A stretch of DNA of 64,000 nucleotides from assembly GCA_963788085.1 (NCBI GenBank), contig CAWBFS010000027.1, forward strand, positions 14,165 through 78,164. The letters run 5' to 3'. Numbering within the stretch: the stretch's first letter is position 1; every line of letters begins with the position of its first letter. Below, in pieces: positions 1 to 9,012 of the stretch. The notes under the pieces were generated by a model that did not search any database, had not been told where the DNA came from, and saw nothing but the letters and a program-made list of their open reading frames with translations. A program made the position numbers and the translations under genes. This stretch comes from AP-15 sp963788085. GTDB lineage: Bacteria > Pseudomonadota > Alphaproteobacteria > ATCC43930 > CGMCC-115725.

Positions 1-285
1 CACGAACGGCAGGCGGAACCGATCGGCGAACCGCTGGTGCGAGTCGGCCGAATCGGAGCTGACGCCGATCACCTCGGCGCCGGCCTCCCGGAACGCCTCG
101 TAGCTGTCCCGGAAGGAGCACGCCTCGACGGTACACCCCGGCGTGTTGTCCTTCGGGTAGAAGAAGAGGACGACCTCCGACTTCCCCCGATAGTCGGAGA
201 GCCGGACCGTCTCCCCGGTCGACGACGGGACCTCGAAATCGGGCGCGGGGTCCCCGACGCGCAACGCCTCTCGGTCGGCCATCAT
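1..285 (-). CDS. bcp: Peroxiredoxin of the BCP/PrxQ type, 3' end missing
   Basis: Thiol peroxidase that reduces hydrogen and alkyl peroxides in the cytoplasm using thioredoxin as electron donor. The gene enters from the left edge, so only about 94 N-terminal residues are present. Visible features are the AhpC/TSA start GDPAPDFEVPSSTGETVRLS, the FYPKDNTPGCTVEAC active site with the peroxidatic Cys, and a second Cys five residues later. That CxxxxC spacing is typical of atypical 2-Cys BCP/PrxQ enzymes. Two adjacent ATG codons (ending at 285 and 282) can serve as start. It lies in the Planctomycete-like first segment and shows no frameshift in the visible part. The family call is firm; the C-terminal half cannot be judged. 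Confidence 0.9.
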   Translation of the reverse strand, partial: MMADREALRVGDPAPDFEVPSSTGETVRLSDYRGKSEVVLFFYPKDNTPGCTVEACSFRDSYEAFREAGAEVIGVSSDSADSHQRFADRFRLPFV

Positions 286-398
286 GACTCCCCTGGAAGT
301 CGGAGTCCCACCCTCGCCGGACTCGTCGCCGCCGGACCGCGGGGGGTGTACCCCTCGCCGTGATTATAGAGCGATGGAAAACCGGATGATGCGCGGTC

Positions 399-570
399 CG
401 GTCGGGGGCAGAGCCCCCTCCTACATCGGGTCGGGTCCGTTGTAGGAGCCGGCTGTGCCGGCGATCCGGTCGGATCGGACCGGTCGGACGGGTCGGGGGC
501 ACAGCATCCTCCTACAAGGATACCCCCTGCGCCGAGGCCCTTTGTAGCAGCCGGCTCCTGCCGGCGATCT
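399..570. repeat. Intergenic palindromic repeats (REP-like)
   Basis: The spacer between the peroxiredoxin and the Roco gene holds two related imperfect palindromes, at about 440-465 and 541-570. Both are built on TGTAG(G/C)AGCCGGCT followed by GCCGGCGAT, so each can fold into a short GCCGGC-stem hairpin. Blocks reading CCGGTCGGGGGCA(G/C)AGC also recur at about 399 and 480. This resembles dispersed REP elements. No gene was seen here, and the copy number elsewhere in the genome is unknown. Confidence 0.6.
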
Positions 571-594
571 CCCTGCAAGGTACCCGCAGGCGCC

Positions 595-3500
595 TCATCC
601 GCGAAGCCGTAGGCCTTCAGCTCCTCGAAGTCCGCCGGCTGGAGCGTGTCGGCGATCAGGGCGAGCATGTCCCCGACGCGATGGGCGAAGTCCTGCATCA
701 GCTTGTAACGCCGGAAATCCGCCTGGCCCAGTAGATCCGCGCCGTGTTCTCGCACGACGGCATCCAGCTCCTTGAACTGCTCCTTCCAGTGCTTGGCGCA
801 CAGGGCACGCTCGAGCGGAGTTGACATCCTGGCATCCGGCAGGCGAAAGACCCGGATCCGTCGTCGAACGTCCTCGTCGTCCATCCGCGAGTTCCGCCAC
901 ACTTCGAGCAGCTCGAACATGCAATAGGGGGACTTCAGGTACTTGTCGCTCAGGATCACGAAGACGCGGTCCCCGGCTCCCAGCTTCAGCATGAAGCGCG
1001 AGATGCTCTCGCCCAGGCCCAGGCCGGTCTTGTCGCGCAAGATCTCCATCCCGCGCTGCCTGGCCTCCTCGCAAAGCCGGTTCGACGACCGCCTTGCTCT
1101 CGTCGTTCCAGGCATAGGAGACGCAATAGTTCGACTTCTCGGAGCGAACGGGGGCGAACTCGAGCTTCCGTACCGGTGCGACCTCGATCGACACGGCCTC
1201 CAACACACCAGGCCGGCCATCGACGGGCTGGCGAACCGGGGGGAGTGAATCCGGCGTTCCCTGGATCTGCCAGTCTCGGCATCCCGATCGCTCGAGCTCC
1301 TCCTTGACCCACCTTTGGAGCGAGCGAAGGAGCTCCGCGGCTTGACCGCCCCGGGTGGACACCGCAATCTGGCCGCTCCAGGTGTCGGGGAGTCCGCTCG
1401 TCCGCTGTTCGATGAGTGCCCGGCTGCGGGTCGTCTTCTCGTACAGGCAGACGCCATATTTCCAGTAGCAGGCGCTCATCCCCGCCGCCTGGCCGATCCG
1501 GCTGATGAGGCCCCGCATGATCCCGGGGTGCAGGAACGGAAGGTCCGCCACGATCTCCCCGCCCGGCGCGGGCTCGCCCCAGATCGCTTCGATCTCCGTC
1601 GCGACCGCCTCTCGGTCCGGCAGCAGGTCGGGGGCGATGTATTCGGTCTCGATCCTGCCTTCGCGATCGCCCGGGCGATGCACGAAGCAGACGCCGCACG
1701 ACGTCATCAGGCTGAGGAACAGCTCCTGTTCCTGGACGCTGTAATCCTGCCAGACCAGCGCCTCGAGCAGGGGCCGATCGAAGCGGCCTCGAAGCTGGCG
1801 GAGCTGGCGATAACACTTCTGCCGGTTGAAGACGGCATAGATCGCCTCCACGCCCAGCCCTGGTCGAGCACGATGGCGTCGTCGAATAACCCCGGCTGAT
1901 AGAAGACGATCCCCGCATGGTGCAGATAGTCGAGCAGCAGTTCCGGACGGCTCACGCCACCCGCCTCCTTGCAGAGCTGGCGGAAGAACTCCTGGGTCAC
2001 CGTGCGGTATTTCCGTTGTTCGACGGGCAACTTCGCATCCTTGTCCCTCAGCGCCTCCAGCTTCCGCTTGACCGCCATCCGCCCCTTGCCGATCCGGGCC
2101 TGGCCCATCTGATCCCAGAGCCACCGGATCGCCAGGCGGAGTGCGCCCGTCGAGCTCATCACGGCCGCGGTCCTCCCGGGCGCTGTAGTGAAACTCGCGT
2201 CGAAAGGTAAAGACCTCCAACCCCTCATCCCGCAGGGGGGGGCGAAGCCTCTCATCCTCGGGCCGGTCGCACTGGTCTGCACGATCAGGACCGGACTGCC
2301 CGGTCCCGCTCAGGTGCCTGACGTATTCCAGCCAGTAAGCCAGGGGGATGATTGCGAAAGGTCATCCCGCCGTATTCGTATTCCCGCGTGTCTTCGGAGA
2401 GGGGCGTCCAGACGAGCAGGAAGAGAGACCGCGAGCGCATGAACAGCGCGTGGGTACCGTGGTAGAGATCCTGGCCGCCGAAGTCCCAGAGATGCAGCCG
2501 CGCTTCCGGATTTCGGGAGACGACCGACCGCGTTTCTTGCGCCGCGAGCGACTCGACTTTGCACCAAGGAGCCCCATGGGCATCGTGGTCGAGGTCACCC
2601 GGATTCCGTGGGTGCTGTCGGCATTCGGCTCGAACGACTCGCCGCGCAGTGCGGCGGCAGATCTGCGTCTTGCCGATCCGCCCATTCCCCAGCACCAGCG
2701 CCTTGACGTCCGGCAGCCGTTCCTCCCCGGCCTCCAGGTCGTGCAAGTGCCCCCGGACCCTCTCCAGGCAATTATCAGTAGCACTCCGCGACAAGACCTC
2801 CGTGGGAATGTCGCGGTAATCCGCGTGTTGTGGAGTTGAAGTGTCTGCAGCGAATCAAGCCAGACGCAGCGCCTCCGGTAGGTCGCTGACGAGCGTTCCG
2901 CCGCAGGCGAGCGACTGCAGCGCCGACAGGCCGGACAGCGGCGACAGGTCGCTGACGAGCGTTCCGCCGCAGGCGAGCGACTGCAGCGCCGACAGGCCGG
3001 ACAGCGGCGACAGGTCGCTGACGAGCGTTCCGCCGCAGGCGAGCGACTGCAGGCGCCGACAGGCCGGACAGCGGCGACAGGTCGTTGACGAGCGTTCCGC
3101 CGCAGGCGAGCGACTGCAGCGCCGACAGGCCGGACAGCGGCGACAGGTCGCTGACTCGCGTACTGAAGCAACGGAGCGACTGCAGCGCCGACAGGCCGGA
3201 CAGCGGCGACAGGTCGCTGACCCCCGTCCCGCCGCAGGCGAGCGACTGCAGCGCCCACAGGCCGGACAGCGGCGACAGGTCGCTGACGAGCGTTCCGTCG
3301 CAGTCGAGCGACCGCAGCGCCGACAGGCCGGACAGCGGCGACAGGTCGCTGACCCCCGTCCCGCCGCAGTCGAGCGACTGCAGCGCCCGACAGGCCGGAC
3401 AGCGGCGACAGGTCGCTGACCCCCGTCCCGCCGCAGGCGAGCGACTGCAGCGCCGACAGGCCGGACAGCGGCGACAGGTCGCTGACGAGCGTTCCGCCGC

Positions 3501-4300
3501 AGTCGAGCGACTGCACGCCGACAGGCCGGACAGCGGCGACAGGTCGCTGACCCCCGTCCCGCCGCAGGCGAGCGACTGCAGCGCCGACAGGCCGGACAGC
3601 GGCGACAGGTCGCTGACCCCCGTCCCGCCGCAGGCGAGCGACTGCAGCGCCGACAGGCCGGACAGCGGCGACAGGTCGCTGACGAGCGTTCCGCCGCAGT
3701 CGAGCGACTGCAGCGCCGACAGGCCGGACAGCGGCGACAGGTCGCTGACCCCCGTCCTGCCGCAGGCGAGCGACTGCAGCGCCGACAGGCCGGACAGCGG
3801 CGACAGGTCGCTGACCCCCGTCCCGCCGCAGGCGAGCGACTGCAGCCACAGGCCGGACAGCGGCGACAGGTCGCTGACTGCCGTCTCAGATGCATGAGAG
3901 CGACTGGAGGGATCGAAGAGCAGCCAGGGGCGTCAGTTCCCTGACCGGCGTCGAATCGCAGCAGGATGCCAGGAGGGATCGCTGTCCAGCCACGACGGAT
4001 AGGTCTGCGAGACCCATTCCCGCTATCGACAGGTCCGTCAAGCCTGGCAGTTGATGAAGGGCGAAGGGGAGGCCATCCAGCTGATTTGGGGCCAGTTCGG
4101 ATCGGGCCTCTTGCCAGTTCCCCTTCTACGATCCTGCCAGATGGCCCCCAGGTTCAAGGCGTTGAGATGGTCAAGCTCGAACAGTGCCTCGGGCCATTCC
4201 ATCAGGCCGAGGCGACCGAGGTCGAGGAAGCCGGTGGTTCTCTTTCTCTTCCGCGATGCGGGCGACGGGCGATGGCCAGTCCTTGCGGATGCGAGGGCAT
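595..4300 (-). pseudogene. LRR-ROC-COR-TIR (Roco family) protein, frameshifted
   Basis: A very large signalling protein with domains in the order LRR, ROC GTPase, COR, TIR. The N-terminus probably starts at the ATG ending at 4300 and is followed by LRR-like text (LDLGRLGLMEWPEALFELD). About sixteen 22-residue LRR units follow (3890-2877). The ROC domain (about 2740-2280) shows the P-loop GNGRIGKT and the G3 motif LWDFGGQD. The COR domain spans about 2250-1130, and the C-terminal TIR about 1120-600 begins CVSYAWNDESKAVV and contains SPYCMFELLEVW. The Glu of that last motif sits where TIR NADases have their catalytic Glu. The reading frame changes at least six times (near 4250, 3845, 3515, 3385, 3055, 2655, 2570 and 1085), so it is either a pseudogene or an intact gene with consensus errors. 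Known Roco proteins are GTP-regulated dimers; a sensor/NADase immune role is inference. Confidence 0.8.
2877..3890 (-). repeat. Array of about sixteen 66-bp LRR-coding cassettes
   Basis: Near-identical 66-bp units encode 22-residue leucine-rich repeats of the form LQSLxCxxTxVSDLSPLSGL. Units differ mainly in one small block (GACGAGCGTTCC versus GACCCCCGTCCC on the plus strand), so two cassette types are mixed. The unit at 3155-3180 carries a distinct variant. Single-base indels at about 3055, 3385 and 3515 move the open frame between units. DNA identity this high means recent duplication or gene conversion, and also makes the array prone to assembly errors. Confidence 0.9.
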
Positions 4301-4508
4301 GGGGATACCTGTCGAGTCGAACGGTCGAGAAGGCGAAGGGAATCGTGCCTACGCCTCGCTCGTCGCCACCGGGATTCGACGTGGCGAACCACCGGCTACC
4401 ATCGGCTCGATCCCCGGCAGGTTCCGGCGGTATGAACCAGCCGATGCCACCCCGGATCACGCGGCCTCGACGGGAGTGTCGCCGGAAATGGCGGTAGATG
4501 TCATCTTC

Positions 4509-5023
4509 TCAGCGGAGCGTCGGGGGCCCGCAAGGTGGCGAATGGTTCACTCGCCGACGCGACGGCCCGCCGATCCGCCGGACCGCCTCGAACAGGCCGA
4601 TCGCCACGGCATTCGCCAGGTTCAGGCTGCGAGCCTCCGGGCGGATCGGGAGGCGGACCGCGCGGGCGGGCCGATCCTCGACCCACGCGCACGCGGCAGT
4701 CCCCGACTCTCGGGGCCGAAGACCAGGGCGTCGCCGGGGCGGTATCGGGCCTCGGAGTAGACCCGCGTCGCCCGGGTGCTGAACGACCAGAGCCGGTCGC
4801 GGCCCAGTTCCGCGGCAACCTCGCAGGCCGTTGACGACCTTGTATTCCAGGTGCTCCCAGTAGTCCAACGCCGCTGCGCGGCGGAGATAACGGTCATCCA
4901 GGTGGAAGCCCAGGGGCCGGACGAGCCAGAGCTTCGCCCGGCCGCGACGCACGTCCGACCGATCCCGCTGGCCTTCGCCGCGATCTCCGGATGGTACAGC
5001 ACGAACGTGCAACCTCTGGTCAT
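4509..5023 (-). CDS. trmL: tRNA (cytidine(34)-2'-O)-methyltransferase, frameshifted
   Basis: SPOUT-class methyltransferase that 2'-O-methylates the wobble base of leucine tRNAs using S-adenosylmethionine. The start is the ATG ending at 5023, giving MTRGCTFVLYHPEIA and then GIGRTCVAAG, the family's N-I-x-R-T region. Later pieces include KLWLVRPLGFHLDDRYLRRA, DYWEHLEYKVV, the motif-2 region LVFGPESRGLP, and motif 3 SLNLANAVAIGLFEA, which forms the trefoil-knot cofactor site. These pieces lie in different frames, with shifts near 4935, 4870, 4820 and 4700, all in well-conserved text. That favours sequencing error over decay. It sits directly upstream of the Roco gene on the same strand with about 200 bp between them. 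Confidence 0.85.
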
Positions 5024-5620
5024 CGGCCATCAGTCATCGGGCCATCCGTCCCGGAGACCCTTTCCCTGGAGGAGGTGCCCCGGATGCTCGCGGTTTGGCT
5101 GGGCGACCGTCCGGGAGCAGGGAGGCCGGACTCCGGAGTCTCGGGCCGGGGGCCTCGGGTCGTCGGGCGGTCGCATCGCACGAACGCCACCGACATCGGC
5201 GTCAGCGACGGGTGGCGGGGCGGTGCCGCGTGACATGCAAAATATCCCCTACCGGCCCCAAGTCCCCGCACTTTTTCTCTCTTCCTCTACCGACAGGATG
5301 CCTACAACTTTGCAATTCCTGGCAAGGACCCGTCTCTCGCATTTCCCTCGATCCCTCGCCCCGAGTCACCAGCGGACCTGCGTGCTTTTTTAGGCAATTC
5401 CCCGGTTTTTTTCCGAAATTTCCCCGTGGGTCCGGGTTTCGCCCTGGCAGACTGGGGCAATTACACAGGATTTATCGACCGCCAGGCGGTCGTCGCGATG
5501 GGGCCGTCAATTGAGTCTCTCGAGGGGGGTTTTCGGGCCTTTTTCCGTCATGATCGGGGCGGTCTCGGGGGTTCGGGGCGAGGCCGGCTCGAGCCTGACC
5601 GCCCCGACACAGGTCCTGCC
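5024..5620. other. Intergenic stretch without a recognisable gene
   Basis: About 600 bp between trmL and the RND pump remnant. No reading frame here has recognisable family text. The part at 5,270-5,420 is richer in T/A runs (several TTTTT tracts) than its surroundings and could hold a promoter for the minus-strand trmL or a terminator. I could not identify a specific -35/-10 pair or a hairpin with confidence. Confidence 0.5.
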
Positions 5621-6209
5621 CTAATGACCCGCGTGCGACGGCTGGGGATGGGCCCCGACGTGGCCGTTGCCATCGCCGTTGCCGTGGCCATGGCCATTGG
5701 CACCGGCCAGGACCGGCCGCCGGGGGCCGGCACCGGCGACGACCCCGTGGGGGGGGTCTTGCCCGTCGCCGCCCCACGCCCCCCCCGACTGCTCCCTCGT
5801 CCTCCTCGATCCGGCGCGGCCCGCCCCGCTTGTCGCTGACCCACTGGATCACGTAGTAGAACACCGGGGTCAGAAGATGCCGAAGAGGGTGACGCCCAGC
5901 ATGCCGCTGAACACGGCCGTGCCCAGCGTCTGCCGCATCTCGCGCCGGCACCCGCGGAGATCATCAGCGGGACCACGCCCAGGATGAACGCGAACGACGT
6001 CATCATGATCGGCCGGAGCCGCACCCCGGCACGCCTCGAGGGTCGCCTGCCCGGGTCGTCGAGCCGGCCTCTTGCGGCTGCGACTTGGCGAACTCGACGA
6101 TGAGGATCGCGTTCTTGCACGCCAGGCCCACCAGCACGATGAAACCGACCTGGGTGAAGATGTTGATGTCCATCCTGGGCGATGTTCACGCCGACGATCG
6201 AGCAGAGCA
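5621..6209 (-). pseudogene. RND (AcrB-type) efflux pump permease, C-terminal fragment
   Basis: This is the last part of an inner-membrane proton-driven drug or metal exporter. Recognisable pieces in reading order are LLCSIVGVN, NIFTQV followed by FIVLVGLACKNAILIVEFAK (shifted in places), LRPIMMTSFAFILGVVPLMI, QTLGTAVFSGMLGVTLFGIF and LTPVFYYVIQW. These match transmembrane helices 10-12 of the AcrB family. After them comes a low-complexity Gly/His/Asn tail (GHGHGNGDGNGH) ending at the stop 5621-5623. The frame changes several times. The 5' two thirds are absent because the sequence switches to unrelated DNA at about 6210. The truncation coincides with the composition boundary, so it is probably an assembly artefact rather than a biological deletion. 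Confidence 0.75.
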
Positions 6210-6290
6210 ACGCTGAATATTTGCGTCGCTTTGATTGCGCACCCACCTGAGCTGTCCCGCAGGGGCGACCTTGCGCCATAGAGCCGAGCG
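6200..6290. other. Breakpoint between Planctomycete-like and alphaproteobacterial DNA
   Basis: The RND reading frame is still recognisable up to about 6209 and then stops matching. From 6291 an alphaproteobacterial topA begins. The roughly 80 bp in between fit neither gene. No insertion-sequence end, tRNA or integrase was seen at the joint. Confidence 0.6.
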
Positions 6291-9012
6291 ATGAAAGTCG
6301 TCGTCGTCGAATTGCCCGCCAAGGCGAAGACCATCAACAAGTATCTGGGCAGCGACTACAAGGTCGTGGCCAGCTATGGCCATGTCCGCGATCTTCCGGC
6401 CAAGGACGGCTCGGTTCTGCCCGATGAGGATTTTGCGATGTCGTGGGAGGTCGACGGCAAATCCGAAAAACATCTGAAGACGATCCTCGAGGCGGTGCGC
6501 GGCGCCGACCGCCTGTTTCTCGCCACCGACCCCGACCGCGAAGGCGAGGCGATCTCCTGGCACGTGCGCGAGGTGCTCAATTCGCGCCGCGGGCTGAAGC
6601 ACCTCGACATCAAGCGCGTCGTCTTTAACGAGGTGACGAAGAACGCGGTGCTCGATGCGTTCACCCGTCCTCGCGAGATCGACCGCGAGCTGGTCGAAGC
6701 CTATCTCGCGCGCCGCGCGCTCGATTACCTCGTCGGCTTCACGCTGTCGCCGGTGCTGTGGCGCAAGCTTCCGGGCAGCCGCTCGGCGGGCCGCGTGCAA
6801 TCGGTGGCGCTGCGCCTGATCTGCGAGCGGGAATCCGAGATCGAGGCGTTCAAGTCGCGCGAATACTGGACGATCGAGGTCGAGTTCAAGACCGAAGCCG
6901 GCCAGACCTTTACCGCGCGGCTGACCCATCTCGACGGCAAGCGGCTCGAGCGCTTCGATCTCGACAGCGAGGCCAAGGCGCGGGCCGCGGCCGACGCGAT
7001 CCTGCGCGCATCAGGTTTTGCCGTCGCCGAGATCGAGAGCCGGCAGGTCCGCCGCAATCCGTTTCCGCCTTTCACGACCTCGACCCTGCAGCAGGAGGCC
7101 TCGCGCAAGCTCGGGCTGTCGGCCAGCCGGACGATGCAGATCGCGCAGCGGCTCTATGAGGGCATCGACCTCGTCGGCGAGACGGTGGGATTCATCACTT
7201 ATATGCGGACGGACGGCGTCGCGATTTCGGCCGAGGCGATCGCCGCGGCCCGCCAGCTGATCGGCGGCGAGTTCGGGCCGCGCTACCTGCCGGACGCGCC
7301 GCGGGTCTACCGCAGCCCCGCCAAGAACGCGCAAGAGGCGCATGAGGCGATCCGGCCGACCGATCTCGCGCGCAAGCCCGCCGATGTCGCCGCCCATCTC
7401 GACCGCGACCAGCTCCGGCTTTACGAGCTGATCTGGAAGCGGACCGTGGCGAGCCAGATGGCCTCGGCGCTTCTCGAACAGGTCGCGGTCGACATCGCCG
7501 ATGCCACCGGGCGGCTCCGCCTGCGCGCGAACGGCTCGGTCATCCTGTTCGACGGCTTTCTCACGCTTTACCAGGAGGACCGGGACGACACCGGCTGGAA
7601 CGATACGAGGGAGGACGAAGGCGGGCGGCTGCCGGCGATGCGAAAGGCCGAACGGCTTGCACGCGGCAAGGTTACGCCGAGCCAGCATTTCACGCAGCCG
7701 CCGCCGCGCTACACCGAAGCCAGTCTGGTCAAGAAAGCTCGAAGAGCTCGGCATCGGCCGGCCCTCGACCTATGCCTCGATCTTGCAGGTTCTGCAGGAC
7801 CGCGATTATGTCCGCCTAGAAAAACGGCGGTTTATTCCCGAGGACCGCGGGCGCTTGGTCACCGCATTTCTGACGAACTTCTTTGAGCGCTACGTCGAAT
7901 ACAATTTTACCGCCGACCTCGAAAACCAGCTCGACGATATTTCCGGCGGACGCATCGATTGGAAGGAAGTGCTGCGGAACTTCTGGCGCGATTTCTCCGC
8001 CGCGATCGACGGCACCAAGGAATTGACGATCACCCAGGTGCTGACCGCTCTCGACGAGGCGCTCGGGCCGCACTTTTTCCCGCAATGGCGACTCCGGTCA
8101 CGACCCGCGGCTCTGCCCGGTTTGCGGCGCCGGCAGGCTGAGCCTCAAGCTCGGCAAGTTCGGCGCCTTCATCGGCTGCTCCAATTACCCGAATTGCCGC
8201 TTTACGCGGCCGCTCGCGGTGGAGGGCGACGCCGACAGCGCACCCTCCCGAAACCGCGCTCGGCACCGACCCCGGGACGGGCTTGGCGGTCACGCTGAAA
8301 AAGGGCCCCTATGGCCATTATGTCCAGCTCGGCGAAGGCAACGGGGAGTTCAAGCCCAAGCGGGTGGCCCTGCCCCGCTCGCTAAAGCCGGCCGAGATCG
8401 ATCTCGAGACCGCATTGCGGCTGCTCGCGTTGCCGCGCGAGCTCGGCCGCCATCCCGAAACGGGCGATGCGATCGTCGCCGGCATCGGCCGGTTCGGCGC
8501 GTACATCAAGCACGGATCGACCTTCAAGTCGCTCGGCGCCGACGACGACGTGCTGACGATCGGGTTGAACCGCGCAGTCGTGCTGCTGGCCGAACCGTCT
8601 TCCGCGCACCGCCGCGGACCGCAGCTGGTTCGCGAGCTCGGGCCTCACCCCGCAGGCGGCACGGTCGGCCTTTATCGCGGACGCTACGGCCCCTATGTCA
8701 GCCATAACGGCGTGATCGCGTCGTTGCCGCGCAATGCCAATCCTGACACCTTCTCCCTCGCCGAGGCATTGCCGCTCCTCGCCGGGCAGCGCGGACAAAG
8801 GCAAAAAACGCGGACGCAAGACCGCCAAATCCGCCTCGGCGAAAGCCACCGCAGCAAAGGCCGCCAAGAATGGCGCTACGACTGAGGTGACGAAAAAAAC
8901 CAAAACGGCGAAAAAGACCGGGGCCGCCAAAAAGGCGGCCGCAACAAAGACCAGTGCCGGCCGATCGGCGGTTAACACACCTCGACCCCGATCTGGGACC
9001 GCGCCCCGCTGA
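6291..9012 (+). CDS. topA: DNA topoisomerase I, four probable frameshifts
   Basis: Type IA topoisomerase that relaxes negative supercoils through a covalent 5'-phosphotyrosine intermediate. The TOPRIM domain is at residues 1-120, with VVVELPAKAKTINKYL and LATDPDREGEAISWH carrying the acidic metal-binding DxD. The catalytic Tyr lies in FITYMRTDG. The central gate domain ends with LGIGRPSTYASI. A four-Cys zinc finger (LCPVCGAGRL and IGCSNYPNC) follows, then topoisomerase C-terminal repeats, then a Lys/Ala-rich tail (KKTKTAKKTGAAKKAAATK). Frames change at about 7737 (one extra G), 8081, 8243 and 8790. Each junction restores perfect family text, so the gene is probably intact in the organism. The TGA at 9010-9012 abuts the rnr start, a conserved topA-rnr order in alphaproteobacteria. 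Confidence 0.92.

Noticed and set aside
282..594. Extension of the TIR frame through the intergenic repeats to a stop near 282
   Set aside because: The extra text after the TIR domain is encoded by palindromic repeats and lacks conservation; the domain end is near 595-610.
2877..3890. Regularly spaced near-identical units that could look like a CRISPR array
   Set aside because: The 66-bp units are repeat throughout with no unique spacers, and they translate into leucine-rich repeats continuous with the ROC-COR-TIR protein.
6186..6929. Minus-strand frame of 247 codons at the start of topA
   Set aside because: Antisense shadow of the conserved TOPRIM domain; no family text.
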